A DNA stretch of 64,000 bases from Shewanella canadensis (GCF_003966225.1 NZ_RXNU01000003.1:186001-250000); one strand, 5' to 3'; shown: positions 26,351 to 35,118, counted from the stretch's first letter. Made by a program: numbers and translations. Notes: generated from the letters alone by a model not told the origin.

Positions 26351-26367
26351 TTTCACATCCGTTTCAC
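26351..26367 (+). promoter_or_regulatory. Direct-repeat operator TTTCAC-N5-TTTCAC, site 1
   Basis: TTTCACATCCGTTTCAC lies 11 bp before TACATT, a fair -10 box, and 49 bp before the ABC ATPase start. The same repeat occurs at 29581 and 33669. Half-sites one helical turn (11 bp) apart, with the second in the place of the -35 box, are typical of PhoB/OmpR-family activators, so the regulator at 30898 is the likely binder. Confidence 0.7.
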
Positions 26368-26416
26368 AAGTCACTACTTACATTAGCGCTACAGCTTAGT
26401 AAATAGAGTCTTAATC

Positions 26417-27094
26417 ATGTCTTGCTACATTGAACTACAAAATATTAGTCAGTCATTTCAGGCTACTCAATCAAAGGTAACCTTGTTTAACAATCTAAAT
26501 TTGCGAGTCGAGCAAGGTAAGTCTTACGCGATTACGGGACCTTCCGGAGCTGGTAAATCAAGTTTATTAATGTTGATGTCTGGCTTAGAGCAGCCAACTT
26601 CTGGCCAGGGAATCTATTCCAAAAATGGCCAAAGCCATTCATTAGCCTATTTGAAAACAGACATTGGCTTTATTTTTCAACAGTTTCATCTGTTGCCTGA
26701 GCTCACCGCACTCAATAATGTGGCATTGCCGTTAAAGCTGCGAGGTGATAAGCGGGCTATGAATAAGGCAAAGATATGGCTGGAAAAGGTTGGTTTACAA
26801 CACAGAGAAAATCATAAGCCAAGTGAATTAAGTGGGGGGGAGCAACAACGTGTGGCGATAGCTCGGGCACTCGTTTTCAATCCAAATTTTATTTTTGCTG
26901 ATGAACCAACAGGAAACCTGGATAAAGATAGCGCGGCCAGTATTGCCGATATTTTGTTTGATTGCTGCCGGGAAAACAACGCCGGGCTGGTTATTGTTAC
27001 CCACAGTGACGCGCTGGCCAATCGTGCTCAACAGGTATTCTCATTAGCCGATGGCCAACTTAATAACCCGCTGGCAAATGTTGAGGTGGCATAA
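26417..27094 (+). CDS. ABC transporter ATP-binding protein (YbbA/LolD-like)
   Basis: The 225-residue ATPase has Walker A GPSGAGKSS (41-49), a Q-loop (FIFQQFHLLPE), the signature ELSGGEQQRVAIARAL (from 137), Walker B FIFADEP and the switch histidine in IVTHSD. It belongs to the group that serves FtsX/MacB-type permeases such as YbbA-YbbP. The permease gene starts on its last bases (TAATG overlap), so they form one transporter. Together with the downstream two-component system this resembles envelope-stress or peptide-resistance modules of other bacteria. Its promoter carries the TTTCAC direct repeat. Confidence 0.92.
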   Translation: MSCYIELQNISQSFQATQSKVTLFNNLNLRVEQGKSYAITGPSGAGKSSLLMLMSGLEQPTSGQGIYSKNGQSHSLAYLKTDIGFIFQQFHLLPELTALNNVALPLKLRGDKRAMNKAKIWLEKVGLQHRENHKPSELSGGEQQRVAIARALVFNPNFIFADEPTGNLDKDSAASIADILFDCCRENNAGLVIVTHSDALANRAQQVFSLADGQLNNPLANVEVA

Positions 27095-29577
27095 TGTTAT
27101 CCCAAAATCTTCGGCTTGCGTGGCACTTTTTCCAACAACAAAAATCGGCTTCCTATCAGAGATTGTTACGCTGGACACAAGGCATATTGATGATATTTAT
27201 CATCACGCTAAGCTTGACGAGTAACAGCATACAAGATTATCTCCAAAATAATTTACAGGGTTTACTGGGAGCCGATGCGGTGATCAGTCAGCAGCCAATG
27301 CTGACACAACAGCAGCTATCAGCCCTGTCAAAGTTAACTAATAAGATAGCGACAACCCAACAAGTTAGCACGACTCTGACTCATGGGGCTCAATGGCAAC
27401 AGGCGAAACTAAAAGCCGTCGATGATAGCTATCCATTGCAAGGAGAGTTATTAACGGCGACAACTCTGCACGGAACGGGACAAGTAACCAAAGGTGGCCC
27501 CAATACTGGAGATATCTGGTTAGACGCTCGATTGTTTGCAAGTTTGTCACTGAATATAGGTGACGTGATTGTCATCGCTGGGCAGGACTTTATCGTGTCT
27601 CGGGTGCTGTTGCACGAACCCGATCGTTTAATGGAAGGGCATACCGTTGCTATGCGCGCCATGATTAATCCGGCAGACATGAATGGGTTAGGGTTTTCAG
27701 CAGAGCTTATCCGCCACCGCTACTTAGTTAACGCCGATACCGAACAAACGAACCAGCTGATAAAGTGGCAACAAGCATACTTACCCGCAGCACAGGTTTA
27801 TCACAAGAAGGGCAATCATCCTCTCGCCCTGTTTTGGAAACGAACCGAGAATTTTTTAGGGCTGGCATCCATCATTTTGTTTTTTATGGCAGCTATCGCC
27901 ATTGAGCAGTTAACCCAAATACATATGAAAAAAGACCAGTACTTTTCGGCCATATGTATGAGCCTGGGCGCTTCTAAACTCACAGGGGTTCAGGTGTCGA
28001 TGTTTAAGTGGTTATTGGGAATTGTCACCTTGTTGCCAGCCGTTTTACTGTTATCAACCGCAGCTCACTGGTCGATTGTTAACTGGTTAGGAGGCACATT
28101 TTCTGACTTACAATGGAGCTGGGATTTATGGCCCGTTGTGAGAACTGTCGCTGCTATTTCGCTTGTTTTCGCCGTATTTCACGCACCTGTGTGGTTTTCT
28201 CTGTATAAAAACTCAGTCGGGAGATTATTTCATAACAACAATTCCGGCCTTAGCCATTGGTTCAGTAAAATGTGTAGCCTGCTGGTGCTATCAGGCGTTG
28301 CGGTAAGCTATTCAGATAACGGCCTGCTAACCTTGATGATGGTCAGCGCAATCGTCATTACCATAGGGTTAATGATAATCATGAGTTGGAGCTCTCTGAC
28401 CCTGGGAGAGAAGCTCACTCAGCAGATTTCGGGGTTGATTCCTTTTGCGCTATTTATGATGAAACAGCGCATTCTCAGTAAGAGCACACAGATCATTGGC
28501 GTGGGTCTATCTGCATTTATGCTGTTGTTTACCTTAATGCTGCTAAAAGATCTGGGGGCCAGCATGTCCTCTTATCAACGAGAGCACGACGGTAACGTTA
28601 TTGTATCCCAGGCAACTCAAGGTCAAATGACCCATATTCAAACCTGGGCGAAGCAGAACGCCATAAACATTCGTCAGAGTAAACCCTATATGTACGCCAA
28701 GCTTATTGCAGTTAATGAGCAAAGATTAGCTGCGTTTACGCAAAAACCCAGCGATAGCTTAGCCACGTTATCCAATGCCATTCGACTGCATTGGACTCAG
28801 GTTATTCCGGCCAATAATCGTGTTGTTAGTGGGCAATGGTGGCAAAGCAACAGTCAAGATTGGCAACAGGTATCAATCGAACAGGAGATAATGACAGATT
28901 TGGGGTTAACCCTTGGCGATTCGCTAACCTTTGTTGTTGGCCAGCAAAGCATCAAGTTTACCATAGCCGCCAGTCATGAATTTAAACCCGGTGGCGGCTC
29001 TATGACCTTTTGGGTGCAGATGCCTCCTGCGGCACTCGCGCATATTGGTGGGGCTCATTTCAACATGGCGAGTATGGAGTTAAGTGATCAGCAATTTCAT
29101 CTGTTGACGCCGCTGTGGCAAAAATTCCCCACATTGCGTATGACGTCGCTAAAAGAGATGACTGCTCGGTTCGATAACATTCTGGCCATGATCACTAAGG
29201 TGATTAGCGGGTTTTCGCTGATGATTATATTACTGGCTAGTGTTGTTATTCTCGCATCGGTTAATGCGCTGGAATTAAAAGAAAAAAAGAAAAACAGCAT
29301 TATCATGAGCTTTGGTTTTACAAGGGGTACCTGTTTTAAACTCAATATTATTGAATGGTTAGTTACAGCGGGCATTACAGCCGCCGGGGCAATATTGGGC
29401 ACCTATATAGCCGGGTTATTGATCTATCAATCTCAGTTCTCGTTGACTTATCAACCTGACTTTATCTGGTTGCTGCTTACGCTTTCGCTCGTTTTATGTT
29501 CGGTTACTTGCTTCGGTATTTATGCCAGTAGGCATAGTTTGCGCAGCTCGGTGCGAACATTAATGTCTGAGGCTTAA
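27094..29577 (+). CDS. Large FtsX-family ABC permease (YbbP-like)
   Basis: The 827-residue permease begins with one helix (about 29-45), a periplasmic domain (about 46-250), a first FtsX block with helices around 255-275, 300-325 and 350-370, a middle pair of helices (about 395-435), a helix at about 470-490, a second periplasmic domain, and a second FtsX block (about 705-735, 760-785, 795-815). This duplicated layout is that of YbbP-like permeases, which extract or release lipophilic or peptide molecules in the envelope. It pairs with the preceding ATPase. The regulatory direct repeat of the next gene begins 4 bp after its stop. Substrate unknown. Confidence 0.9.
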   Translation: MLSQNLRLAWHFFQQQKSASYQRLLRWTQGILMIFIITLSLTSNSIQDYLQNNLQGLLGADAVISQQPMLTQQQLSALSKLTNKIATTQQVSTTLTHGAQWQQAKLKAVDDSYPLQGELLTATTLHGTGQVTKGGPNTGDIWLDARLFASLSLNIGDVIVIAGQDFIVSRVLLHEPDRLMEGHTVAMRAMINPADMNGLGFSAELIRHRYLVNADTEQTNQLIKWQQAYLPAAQVYHKKGNHPLALFWKRTENFLGLASIILFFMAAIAIEQLTQIHMKKDQYFSAICMSLGASKLTGVQVSMFKWLLGIVTLLPAVLLLSTAAHWSIVNWLGGTFSDLQWSWDLWPVVRTVAAISLVFAVFHAPVWFSLYKNSVGRLFHNNNSGLSHWFSKMCSLLVLSGVAVSYSDNGLLTLMMVSAIVITIGLMIIMSWSSLTLGEKLTQQISGLIPFALFMMKQRILSKSTQIIGVGLSAFMLLFTLMLLKDLGASMSSYQREHDGNVIVSQATQGQMTHIQTWAKQNAINIRQSKPYMYAKLIAVNEQRLAAFTQKPSDSLATLSNAIRLHWTQVIPANNRVVSGQWWQSNSQDWQQVSIEQEIMTDLGLTLGDSLTFVVGQQSIKFTIAASHEFKPGGGSMTFWVQMPPAALAHIGGAHFNMASMELSDQQFHLLTPLWQKFPTLRMTSLKEMTARFDNILAMITKVISGFSLMIILLASVVILASVNALELKEKKKNSIIMSFGFTRGTCFKLNIIEWLVTAGITAAGAILGTYIAGLLIYQSQFSLTYQPDFIWLLLTLSLVLCSVTCFGIYASRHSLRSSVRTLMSEA

Positions 29578-29580
29578 CTA

Positions 29581-29597
29581 TTTCACATCTGTTTCAC
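29581..29597 (+). promoter_or_regulatory. Direct-repeat operator TTTCAC-N5-TTTCAC, site 2
   Basis: TTTCACATCTGTTTCAC is followed after 10 bp by TAACAC, a possible -10 box, and 45 bp later by the DJ-1-like gene. The gene can thus be transcribed separately from the ABC genes but under the same regulator. Confidence 0.7.
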
Positions 29598-29641
29598 GGT
29601 GAAGCCGTAACACTGTGCATAAATCATTGGAGGAGATATTG

Positions 29642-30778
29642 ATGAAAGCCCTATTAAAACGAACCAAACAACTGACAATTAAGCTGGCGATGTTTATCAC
29701 ATTAACCGCTATATCCATACAGCCTGGTGTTGCCGCCGAGACTAAGAAAATTGTGATGGTGATAAGTGGCTATGGACAGCAGCAAGGTGAACAAAAACCG
29801 GGTTATGAATTTGATGAGTTTGCCAAAGCCTATAGGGTATTTAAGGACAATGGCATTTCGGTTGATGTGGCAAGCCCCCAAGGCGGCAAAGTTGTTGCCG
29901 ACAAATATGACCCAGGCAAACCTTATAACGCCAAAGTGTTAGCGGATGCTGAAGCGATGGCAATGCTGAACAACACATTAGCAACCACAGCACTTAACGC
30001 GCAAAATTACGATGCTATATTCATTGTTGGTGGTAAAGGCGCCATGTTTGACTTACCTAAGGATGAAGCATTAAAAACAGCCATTGCTAACATCTATCAA
30101 CAAAAAGGCAGTGTAGCGGCAGTGTGCCACGGGCCAGCCGCGTTAGTTGATGTAAAGCTAAGTGACGGTAGCTACCTGGTTGCCAATAAAGCAGTTAATA
30201 GTTTTACCAACCAGGAAGAGCAATTATTTGGCAAAAAATGGTTAAGCAAGTTCGAATTCATGTTGGAAGATAAACTCGTTGAACGCGGCGCTAAATTTCA
30301 ATCGAGTGATATGATGTTAAGTCATGTGGCCATTGATGACCGCCTAATCACAGGGCAAAACCCGGTGTCTACTGTTGGTGTCGCAACAGCCTTGGTAACA
30401 AGCCTTGGATTAACCCCGGTTGATGCTGAACAATATAGCGAAGATAAAACCATGACGGTCATCGCTAAGTTTCTGTCAGGAGAGAATGAAGCGATTAATG
30501 AACTGGCGAGTAAACCAGAGCAGTATCAACTACCACTCGTTGGCATGTATGGTTTCTATTATCAAAAGTCAGCACAAACGGATCAGCAATTTGAACATGC
30601 ATTAACGTTAATGATAGTTGCGCAAAAAACAATTAATAATCCGAAGTTAGATATGCAAATCGCTAAGACACAGCATAAATTGGGCAAGGTTGATCAAGCT
30701 AAAGCAACGCTCAATCAACTACTAATAACTAAACCTGATTTCAAACCCGCGTTAGACATGTTACAAACAGCATTCTAA
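29642..30778 (+). CDS. Exported DJ-1/PfpI-family protein with C-terminal extension
   Basis: The ATG at 29642, after GGAGGAGATATTG, gives 378 residues starting with a signal peptide (cleavage near GVAAETKK, about residue 32). Residues 36-270 form a DJ-1/PfpI/Hsp31-type domain with the nucleophile-elbow cysteine C162 (AVCHGPAAL), the acidic GYEFDEF segment and FIVGGKGAMFDL. The last 100 residues are helical and TPR-like (QHKLGKVDQAKATLNQLL). Cytoplasmic relatives are chaperones, glyoxalases or proteases; an exported form suggests protection of periplasmic proteins or aldehyde removal. It sits between the ABC transporter and the two-component genes and has its own direct-repeat promoter. Confidence 0.85.
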   Translation: MKALLKRTKQLTIKLAMFITLTAISIQPGVAAETKKIVMVISGYGQQQGEQKPGYEFDEFAKAYRVFKDNGISVDVASPQGGKVVADKYDPGKPYNAKVLADAEAMAMLNNTLATTALNAQNYDAIFIVGGKGAMFDLPKDEALKTAIANIYQQKGSVAAVCHGPAALVDVKLSDGSYLVANKAVNSFTNQEEQLFGKKWLSKFEFMLEDKLVERGAKFQSSDMMLSHVAIDDRLITGQNPVSTVGVATALVTSLGLTPVDAEQYSEDKTMTVIAKFLSGENEAINELASKPEQYQLPLVGMYGFYYQKSAQTDQQFEHALTLMIVAQKTINNPKLDMQIAKTQHKLGKVDQAKATLNQLLITKPDFKPALDMLQTAF

Positions 30779-30798
30779 CAATAGACATATAGCAATGA

Positions 30799-30839
30799 GA
30801 CAGGTGCCTCGACAGCCAAGATTGAGGAACTTGTCTTTT
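30799..30839 (+). terminator. Intrinsic terminator after the DJ-1-like gene
   Basis: A 12-bp stem with one mismatch (GACAGGTGCCTC with GAGGAACTTGTC) and four T residues lies 20 bp after the stop, separating the gene from the two-component genes. Confidence 0.7.
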
Positions 30840-30897
30840 GTGTTTTGGCCTGGAATTGGAATGTCGGAAGTTTAACCAACCATGTTTGGAAATTGCT

Positions 30898-31596
30898 ATG
30901 ACAAGTAAACCTGCTTCACTTTCGATATTACTCGTTGAAGATCAACTTAGTGTCGCACGCAACATATCTGAGTACATGGAAGAGAAAGGCCATGTATTCG
31001 ACTTTACCGGCCAAGGTCAGCATGGGCTCGATCTCGCCTTAGAAAATTACTATGACCTGATCATACTCGACCTGAACTTACCCGTGATGGACGGTCTTGA
31101 AGTCTGCCAACAAATACGAGCAAAGTCGGCGCGCCATATCCCCATATTAATGTTAACAGCAAGAGATAGTATCGAAGATAAGGTGTCTGGTTTTACCGCT
31201 GGGGCTGACGATTACTTAACAAAACCTTTTTCTTTACAAGAGCTTGAAGTTCGATGTTTAGCGCTTTCCAGACGTCACCTATTGCAGACTAACGACATAC
31301 TCACCTTAGGTTGTTTAAGCGTTGATCGAAAGCGACAACAAGCCACGCGTGATGGAAAAGTACTTAATTTGCATGCCATGGGCTTTCGTATTTTGACAGA
31401 ACTCGCAGAGGCTTACCCACAAGTGGTTAGCCGTTCAGTTTTATCGCAAAAAATATGGGGCGACGAACCTACCGAGTCCGATGCAATGCGCTCTCATATT
31501 TATCAGTTACGTAATGTATTGGACAAACCGTTTGATTATCCGATCTTGAAAACGGTACATGGTATTGGTTTTACTTTGGATATTAACAATGAATAA
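30898..31596 (+). CDS. OmpR/PhoB-family response regulator
   Basis: From the ATG at 30898 (MTSKPASLSILLVED) the protein has 232 residues; an in-frame ATG at 30838 adds 20 residues lying within the terminator's trailing sequence. The receiver has the acidic pair in VEDQ, phospho-acceptor D58 (IILDLNLP) and the lysine of YLTKPF. The output domain is a winged helix ending VHGIGFTLD, with some unusual residues (HAMGFRILTELAEAYPQVV) relative to PhoB. It overlaps the kinase gene by 8 bp. It is the natural candidate to bind the three TTTCAC direct repeats in this locus. I found no such site before its own gene. Confidence 0.92.
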   Translation: MTSKPASLSILLVEDQLSVARNISEYMEEKGHVFDFTGQGQHGLDLALENYYDLIILDLNLPVMDGLEVCQQIRAKSARHIPILMLTARDSIEDKVSGFTAGADDYLTKPFSLQELEVRCLALSRRHLLQTNDILTLGCLSVDRKRQQATRDGKVLNLHAMGFRILTELAEAYPQVVSRSVLSQKIWGDEPTESDAMRSHIYQLRNVLDKPFDYPILKTVHGIGFTLDINNE

Positions 31597-32860
31597 TAGC
31601 TCGGTGAAATTCCATAGTCTCAGCAGGCGAATCGTCGCCCAGTTTTGTATCTTCACCTTAATAATGTCAGTTATTTATGGTTTGTTTAGTTTTGTGCTTT
31701 TATACAGCATCGAAGACACTTTTATTGAACGAGAAGTTACCCAAGAGGCAAGTTATCTCAGCAGTGAATACCAAAAAAACGGGGCGTGGCCAATAATCAG
31801 ACACGATTATCTAACGCTACATTTCTCAAAAGACAGTTTTCCTCAAGATCTAAAACAACAATCTATCCGTCAACCGAATCGGGCTGAATTTTATGGTGAA
31901 GAAGGGCGCCATTATCACTTGTATCAGTTTCCACAATACCCGGGAACTTATCTGGTAGCCGAAGTAAGCCAAAAATTATTAGTGCGTCCTATTCGTGGCG
32001 AAGTGGTAACGTTTTTAGTATACAGCGGCATAGCGTTAACATTAATTGCATGTTTGATTGCTTGGCTGCTTGGCCGAAAAACGGCAAAACCACTGCGGGA
32101 TCTTGCTGAACTGGTTGATGGCGTTGCCCCCGAGAATATTCCTGACAGTTTCGCTCACAATTACCCGAATAATGAGATTGGCATTTTGGCACGTACCCTT
32201 GAGCAATCGATGCGCCAAATAAGTCAGGCGTTAGAACGAGAAAAGTGCTTCACTCGCGATGTCAGCCATGAATTAAGAACGCCGGTGGCCATCGTTAAAA
32301 ATGCAGTTGAGCTTTATAAAGAGAAAAACCCCATTACTGATGAATCTCACCGTCTCATAGATCGCATAGCTGACGCCACGATACAGATGGAACAGACGGT
32401 AACCACCTTACTCGTGCTTGCAAGAGAAGAGCACACCAATGCAGTTCAAGATTCAGTCAAGCTGCTGCCATTGATAGAACAAGCGATACTGGATCACCAC
32501 TATTTACTGGCACAAAAATCTGTTGCAGTAAGAGTGGATGATAATTGTGATGCGAGCGTATTTGCTCAACAAGGAATGCTAAAAGTATTGTTGGATAATT
32601 TACTGAGTAATGCCTTTCAATATACAGACTTAGGTGAAGTTAATATTCGCTTTGTTGATAAGAAGTTAGTCATTGAAGACACGGGCCCAGGAATTGAAAA
32701 ATCAATCACTTCACATATCACGGAACCCGCTGTAAAAGGGAGTCAAAGCACTGGTTATGGTTTTGGTTTATCTATTGTCAAACGCTTGTGTGAACACCAA
32801 GGCTGGCAACTAAACGTATCTAGTCACCAGGGCACAAAAATATCAATCGCATTTGTTTAG
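31589..32860 (+). CDS. Sensor histidine kinase of the ABC/DJ-1 locus
   Basis: The start is the ATG at 31589, overlapping the regulator stop by 8 bp; an upstream ATG at 31559 is out of keeping with the neighbour. The 423-residue kinase has helices at about 18-40 and 138-162 around a small periplasmic domain, a HAMP linker (TAKPLRDLAELVDG), H-box FTRDVSHELRTPVAIV with H227, N-box (LLDNLLSNAFQYT) and G-boxes (EDTGPGIE, GYGFGLSIVKRL). The short sensor domain resembles kinases that watch a transporter or membrane state. Its stop is 4 bp from the convergent gene at 32865. Confidence 0.93.
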   Translation: MNNSSVKFHSLSRRIVAQFCIFTLIMSVIYGLFSFVLLYSIEDTFIEREVTQEASYLSSEYQKNGAWPIIRHDYLTLHFSKDSFPQDLKQQSIRQPNRAEFYGEEGRHYHLYQFPQYPGTYLVAEVSQKLLVRPIRGEVVTFLVYSGIALTLIACLIAWLLGRKTAKPLRDLAELVDGVAPENIPDSFAHNYPNNEIGILARTLEQSMRQISQALEREKCFTRDVSHELRTPVAIVKNAVELYKEKNPITDESHRLIDRIADATIQMEQTVTTLLVLAREEHTNAVQDSVKLLPLIEQAILDHHYLLAQKSVAVRVDDNCDASVFAQQGMLKVLLDNLLSNAFQYTDLGEVNIRFVDKKLVIEDTGPGIEKSITSHITEPAVKGSQSTGYGFGLSIVKRLCEHQGWQLNVSSHQGTKISIAFV

Positions 32861-32864
32861 CTGC

Positions 32865-33620
32865 TTACTTGCTTAAACTCTTATCAGGCTTGCCGGTATA
32901 TTGATAATCTGAATAGGTATCAGTGGAGGTTTCATCTATTTCAGAAAATAAAGCAAAGCGTCCTTTCATGTCCATCTTATGTTGATGAGGTAAAACGGCG
33001 CTATCAATCTTAATAAAACTAAAGGTCAGCGTTAGCTCAGAAATAGATGCACTAAACATAGGCGAAAACTCAGCACTATTGACGATCATTATCTCTTCTA
33101 TGAACTGCTCTTGCTGATTGTAAGTTAATCTCCCTTGCAGTTTGCCTGCGGCATCATCGCCCAACCTAGCTAGCTGCACGGGAAAGCTCATAATAATAAG
33201 GCTCTCTTCATTGGTAACCAGCTGAAGTTCATCCAGGTTGATTAGCTCTCGTAGTTTTAGCGAAAAATTTCCGCCACTTCCTTTACTCTCTGCCTGTTTG
33301 CGTTTTGTCTTCACGAACTTCTCTTGCTCTTTCGCTGTAGGAACCTTGCCATTAGCACTGACTAAGACCCAAGGATTATCTATGTCTGCAGCTGGCGTAT
33401 AGCGCTCAATACTCTGGGTAATATCACCTTCTTCATTTTCATAACGTGATAGATGATAAGACCAATATTCTCTCGGCGTTTGCTCAAACTCAACAATGGC
33501 CTGTTCTATTTTTTGCTCAAATTTTTGCTCAAATTCTTGTTCAGAAGAGGTTGTTTCTGTTGAGTATGCAGTGGTGATAAACATTGGTAGGGTTAAAGTA
33601 AGCCAATATCGGTAACGCAT
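32865..33620 (-). CDS. Secreted protein of unknown function, likely controlled by the adjacent regulator
   Basis: I do not recognise a family. The 251-residue product has a signal peptide (YWLTLTLPMFITTAYS) followed by an acidic, glutamine/glutamate-rich repeat (EQEFEQKFEQKIEQAIVEFE) and a beta-rich domain with paired statements such as DNPWVLVSANGKVP, SLIIMSFPVQLARLGDDAAG and LTLTFSFIKID. It lacks cysteines. Its promoter carries the third TTTCAC direct repeat (33669-33685), suggesting joint regulation with the transporter and DJ-1-like genes. Its stop lies 4 bp from the kinase stop, tail to tail. Confidence 0.75.
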   Translation of the reverse strand: MRYRYWLTLTLPMFITTAYSTETTSSEQEFEQKFEQKIEQAIVEFEQTPREYWSYHLSRYENEEGDITQSIERYTPAADIDNPWVLVSANGKVPTAKEQEKFVKTKRKQAESKGSGGNFSLKLRELINLDELQLVTNEESLIIMSFPVQLARLGDDAAGKLQGRLTYNQQEQFIEEIMIVNSAEFSPMFSASISELTLTFSFIKIDSAVLPHQHKMDMKGRFALFSEIDETSTDTYSDYQYTGKPDKSLSK

Positions 33621-33668
33621 AGTATTCCCTTTTTCAATATAGAGAAAATAAGCGTATTGGCAGCAGTG

Positions 33669-33685
33669 TGAAAACGATGTGAAAT
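33669..33685 (-). promoter_or_regulatory. Direct-repeat operator TTTCAC-N5-TTTCAC, site 3
   Basis: On the minus strand TTTCACATCGTTTTCAC is followed after 11 bp by TACGCT, a possible -10 box, and 48 bp later by the start of the secreted protein gene. Spacing and core match sites 1 and 2. Confidence 0.7.
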
Positions 33686-33763
33686 ATATGAAATTGTAAT
33701 CTGTGTAGTGGGATAGATCATTAATCTGGGCAATGTTTCGAGAGTATCTTTACATGGCGCACC

Positions 33764-34660
33764 TTAAGTAGATGGCACCCCCGTAATAGTTTGTACACCA
33801 TGTTCATTTATCCATCCGCTGATCAGTCTGGCCGGGGTGACATCAAAATAGATATTTCTCGGTTCGATATGGGGCAAGTCAGGTAAATTTATTTCGGTGG
33901 TATCCATCTCTTCCAAATGAATGGTTTCATAGGTTTTCCTGCTTTGTTTAAAGTTTTCTGCACAGATATAAAGCGGGATACCGACATCATGGGCCGCCAA
34001 GGCGGTAAGATAAGTCCCCGCTTTATTAACGACTGAACCGTCCGCCAAAATCGAATCGGCACCCAGTAGAACAACATCTGCTTTTGGCATGAACAAACCC
34101 AATTGTGCGTCAGTGATGTATTGCGTTTCTATGCCTGATTTCGATAGCATTTCGGCGACTAAAAGGCCTTCATTACCCGGTCTGGATTCAGTGATAATCG
34201 CGCTTATCTTTTTCTTTGCCAGCTTAGTAAAGCAGTTGATAATCGTAGAACTGATACTATGAGTGAGAACGACACTCTTGTCTGCAATCAGCTCGCAAAC
34301 ATGTTGAACAATGCGATCATTGGCTTGGCTGGATTGCATCATTAAACCGTTTGCTTTGACCAGTGCGACTTGCTTTAAGGTCATTAGATTTGATTGCGGG
34401 TTTTTGTTCTCATTCTTATTTACTTCCTGTCGCCAGGCATCGATGATATTGGTCAGCATAGCCATGCTAGGACGCGTTTGTTGCAGCTCAAGGGCAAAGG
34501 AGTTCAAGTCTTTCAGATAGGTCGCCGGCTCTGTCATCACACTTCGCTGACTATAGTCTGCAAGGGACTGAAGCGCCACGAAGGCAATTTTAGCAGAGCC
34601 ACTTTGGTGGTCCGCAATGATTTTTTCCAGGCATGCTTGCTTGAATTGATTGTTCTCCAT
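33764..34660 (-). CDS. eIF-2B/ribose-1,5-bisphosphate isomerase-like protein
   Basis: The 298-residue product follows the IF-2B fold: an N-terminal helical domain (about 1-115), then a Rossmann-like domain with VVLTHSISSTIINCF, IITESRPGNEG, ADVVLLGADSILADGSVVNK and GIPLYICAE. This set is shared by eukaryotic eIF2B subunits, methylthioribose-1-phosphate isomerase and archaeal ribose-1,5-bisphosphate isomerase. In bacteria such proteins are probably sugar-phosphate isomerases rather than translation factors, but this one is not close enough to any for a firm reaction. It is cytoplasmic and single; an array of three 14-bp repeats lies upstream. Confidence 0.85.
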   Translation of the reverse strand: MENNQFKQACLEKIIADHQSGSAKIAFVALQSLADYSQRSVMTEPATYLKDLNSFALELQQTRPSMAMLTNIIDAWRQEVNKNENKNPQSNLMTLKQVALVKANGLMMQSSQANDRIVQHVCELIADKSVVLTHSISSTIINCFTKLAKKKISAIITESRPGNEGLLVAEMLSKSGIETQYITDAQLGLFMPKADVVLLGADSILADGSVVNKAGTYLTALAAHDVGIPLYICAENFKQSRKTYETIHLEEMDTTEINLPDLPHIEPRNIYFDVTPARLISGWINEHGVQTITGVPST

Positions 34661-34692
34661 AAATCAATATTAGTTGATATTGCCCGCATCAT

Positions 34693-34734
34693 CACGGTTT
34701 CAGGAGCATGGTTTCAGGATCATTGTTTCAGCAT
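34693..34734. repeat. 14-bp imperfect tandem repeat, three units
   Basis: CACGGTTTCAGGAG, CATGGTTTCAGGAT and CATTGTTTCAGCAT follow one another just upstream of the eIF2B-like gene. The rest of 34661-35118 holds a 32-bp direct repeat and no gene. Confidence 0.8.
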
Positions 34735-34840
34735 CGCTTTGTATGTAGTGCGGTTGTTTGCTGCAAGCAATAAACACCGATGACGCTAGGGTATCTGGCA
34801 AACAAACTATGTACCAAGCCTGCCCAATGAACCCAACCCC

Positions 34841-34872
34841 AAAAGATACTTGAAACTTGTTATCGGACAAGT
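34841..34872. repeat. 32-bp direct repeat, left copy, with internal hairpin
   Basis: The sequence agrees with 36516-36547 at 31 of 32 positions. Its last 18 bp form the hairpin ACTTGT-TATCGG-ACAAGT. Together the copies bracket the DUF2087 and GNAT genes. Confidence 0.9.
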
Positions 34873-35118
34873 GCCTAACCTTGAGTATTGCAATTTATCC
34901 TAACCCCGTTAAGATAATCTCAGGGTCGGCAGTTCACCCAGGCATCGCCACTGCACTTTTTATTGAGCGCAGCGCTAAACCTGCTGATAGCACTATGGAT
35001 ATCCAATTTAAGATTTCAGGCTACCTGAAGATTTGTGTGCCTTGTTTGGAATGGCGATCACTGACCCTTGAATGCTGCTGCATTCGATTATTAGGCACCC
35101 AGAAAACGGGTAAATCCT

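Noticed and set aside
34394-34783. 129-codon plus-strand frame opposite the eIF2B-like gene
   Set aside because: Antisense shadow of a well-supported gene.
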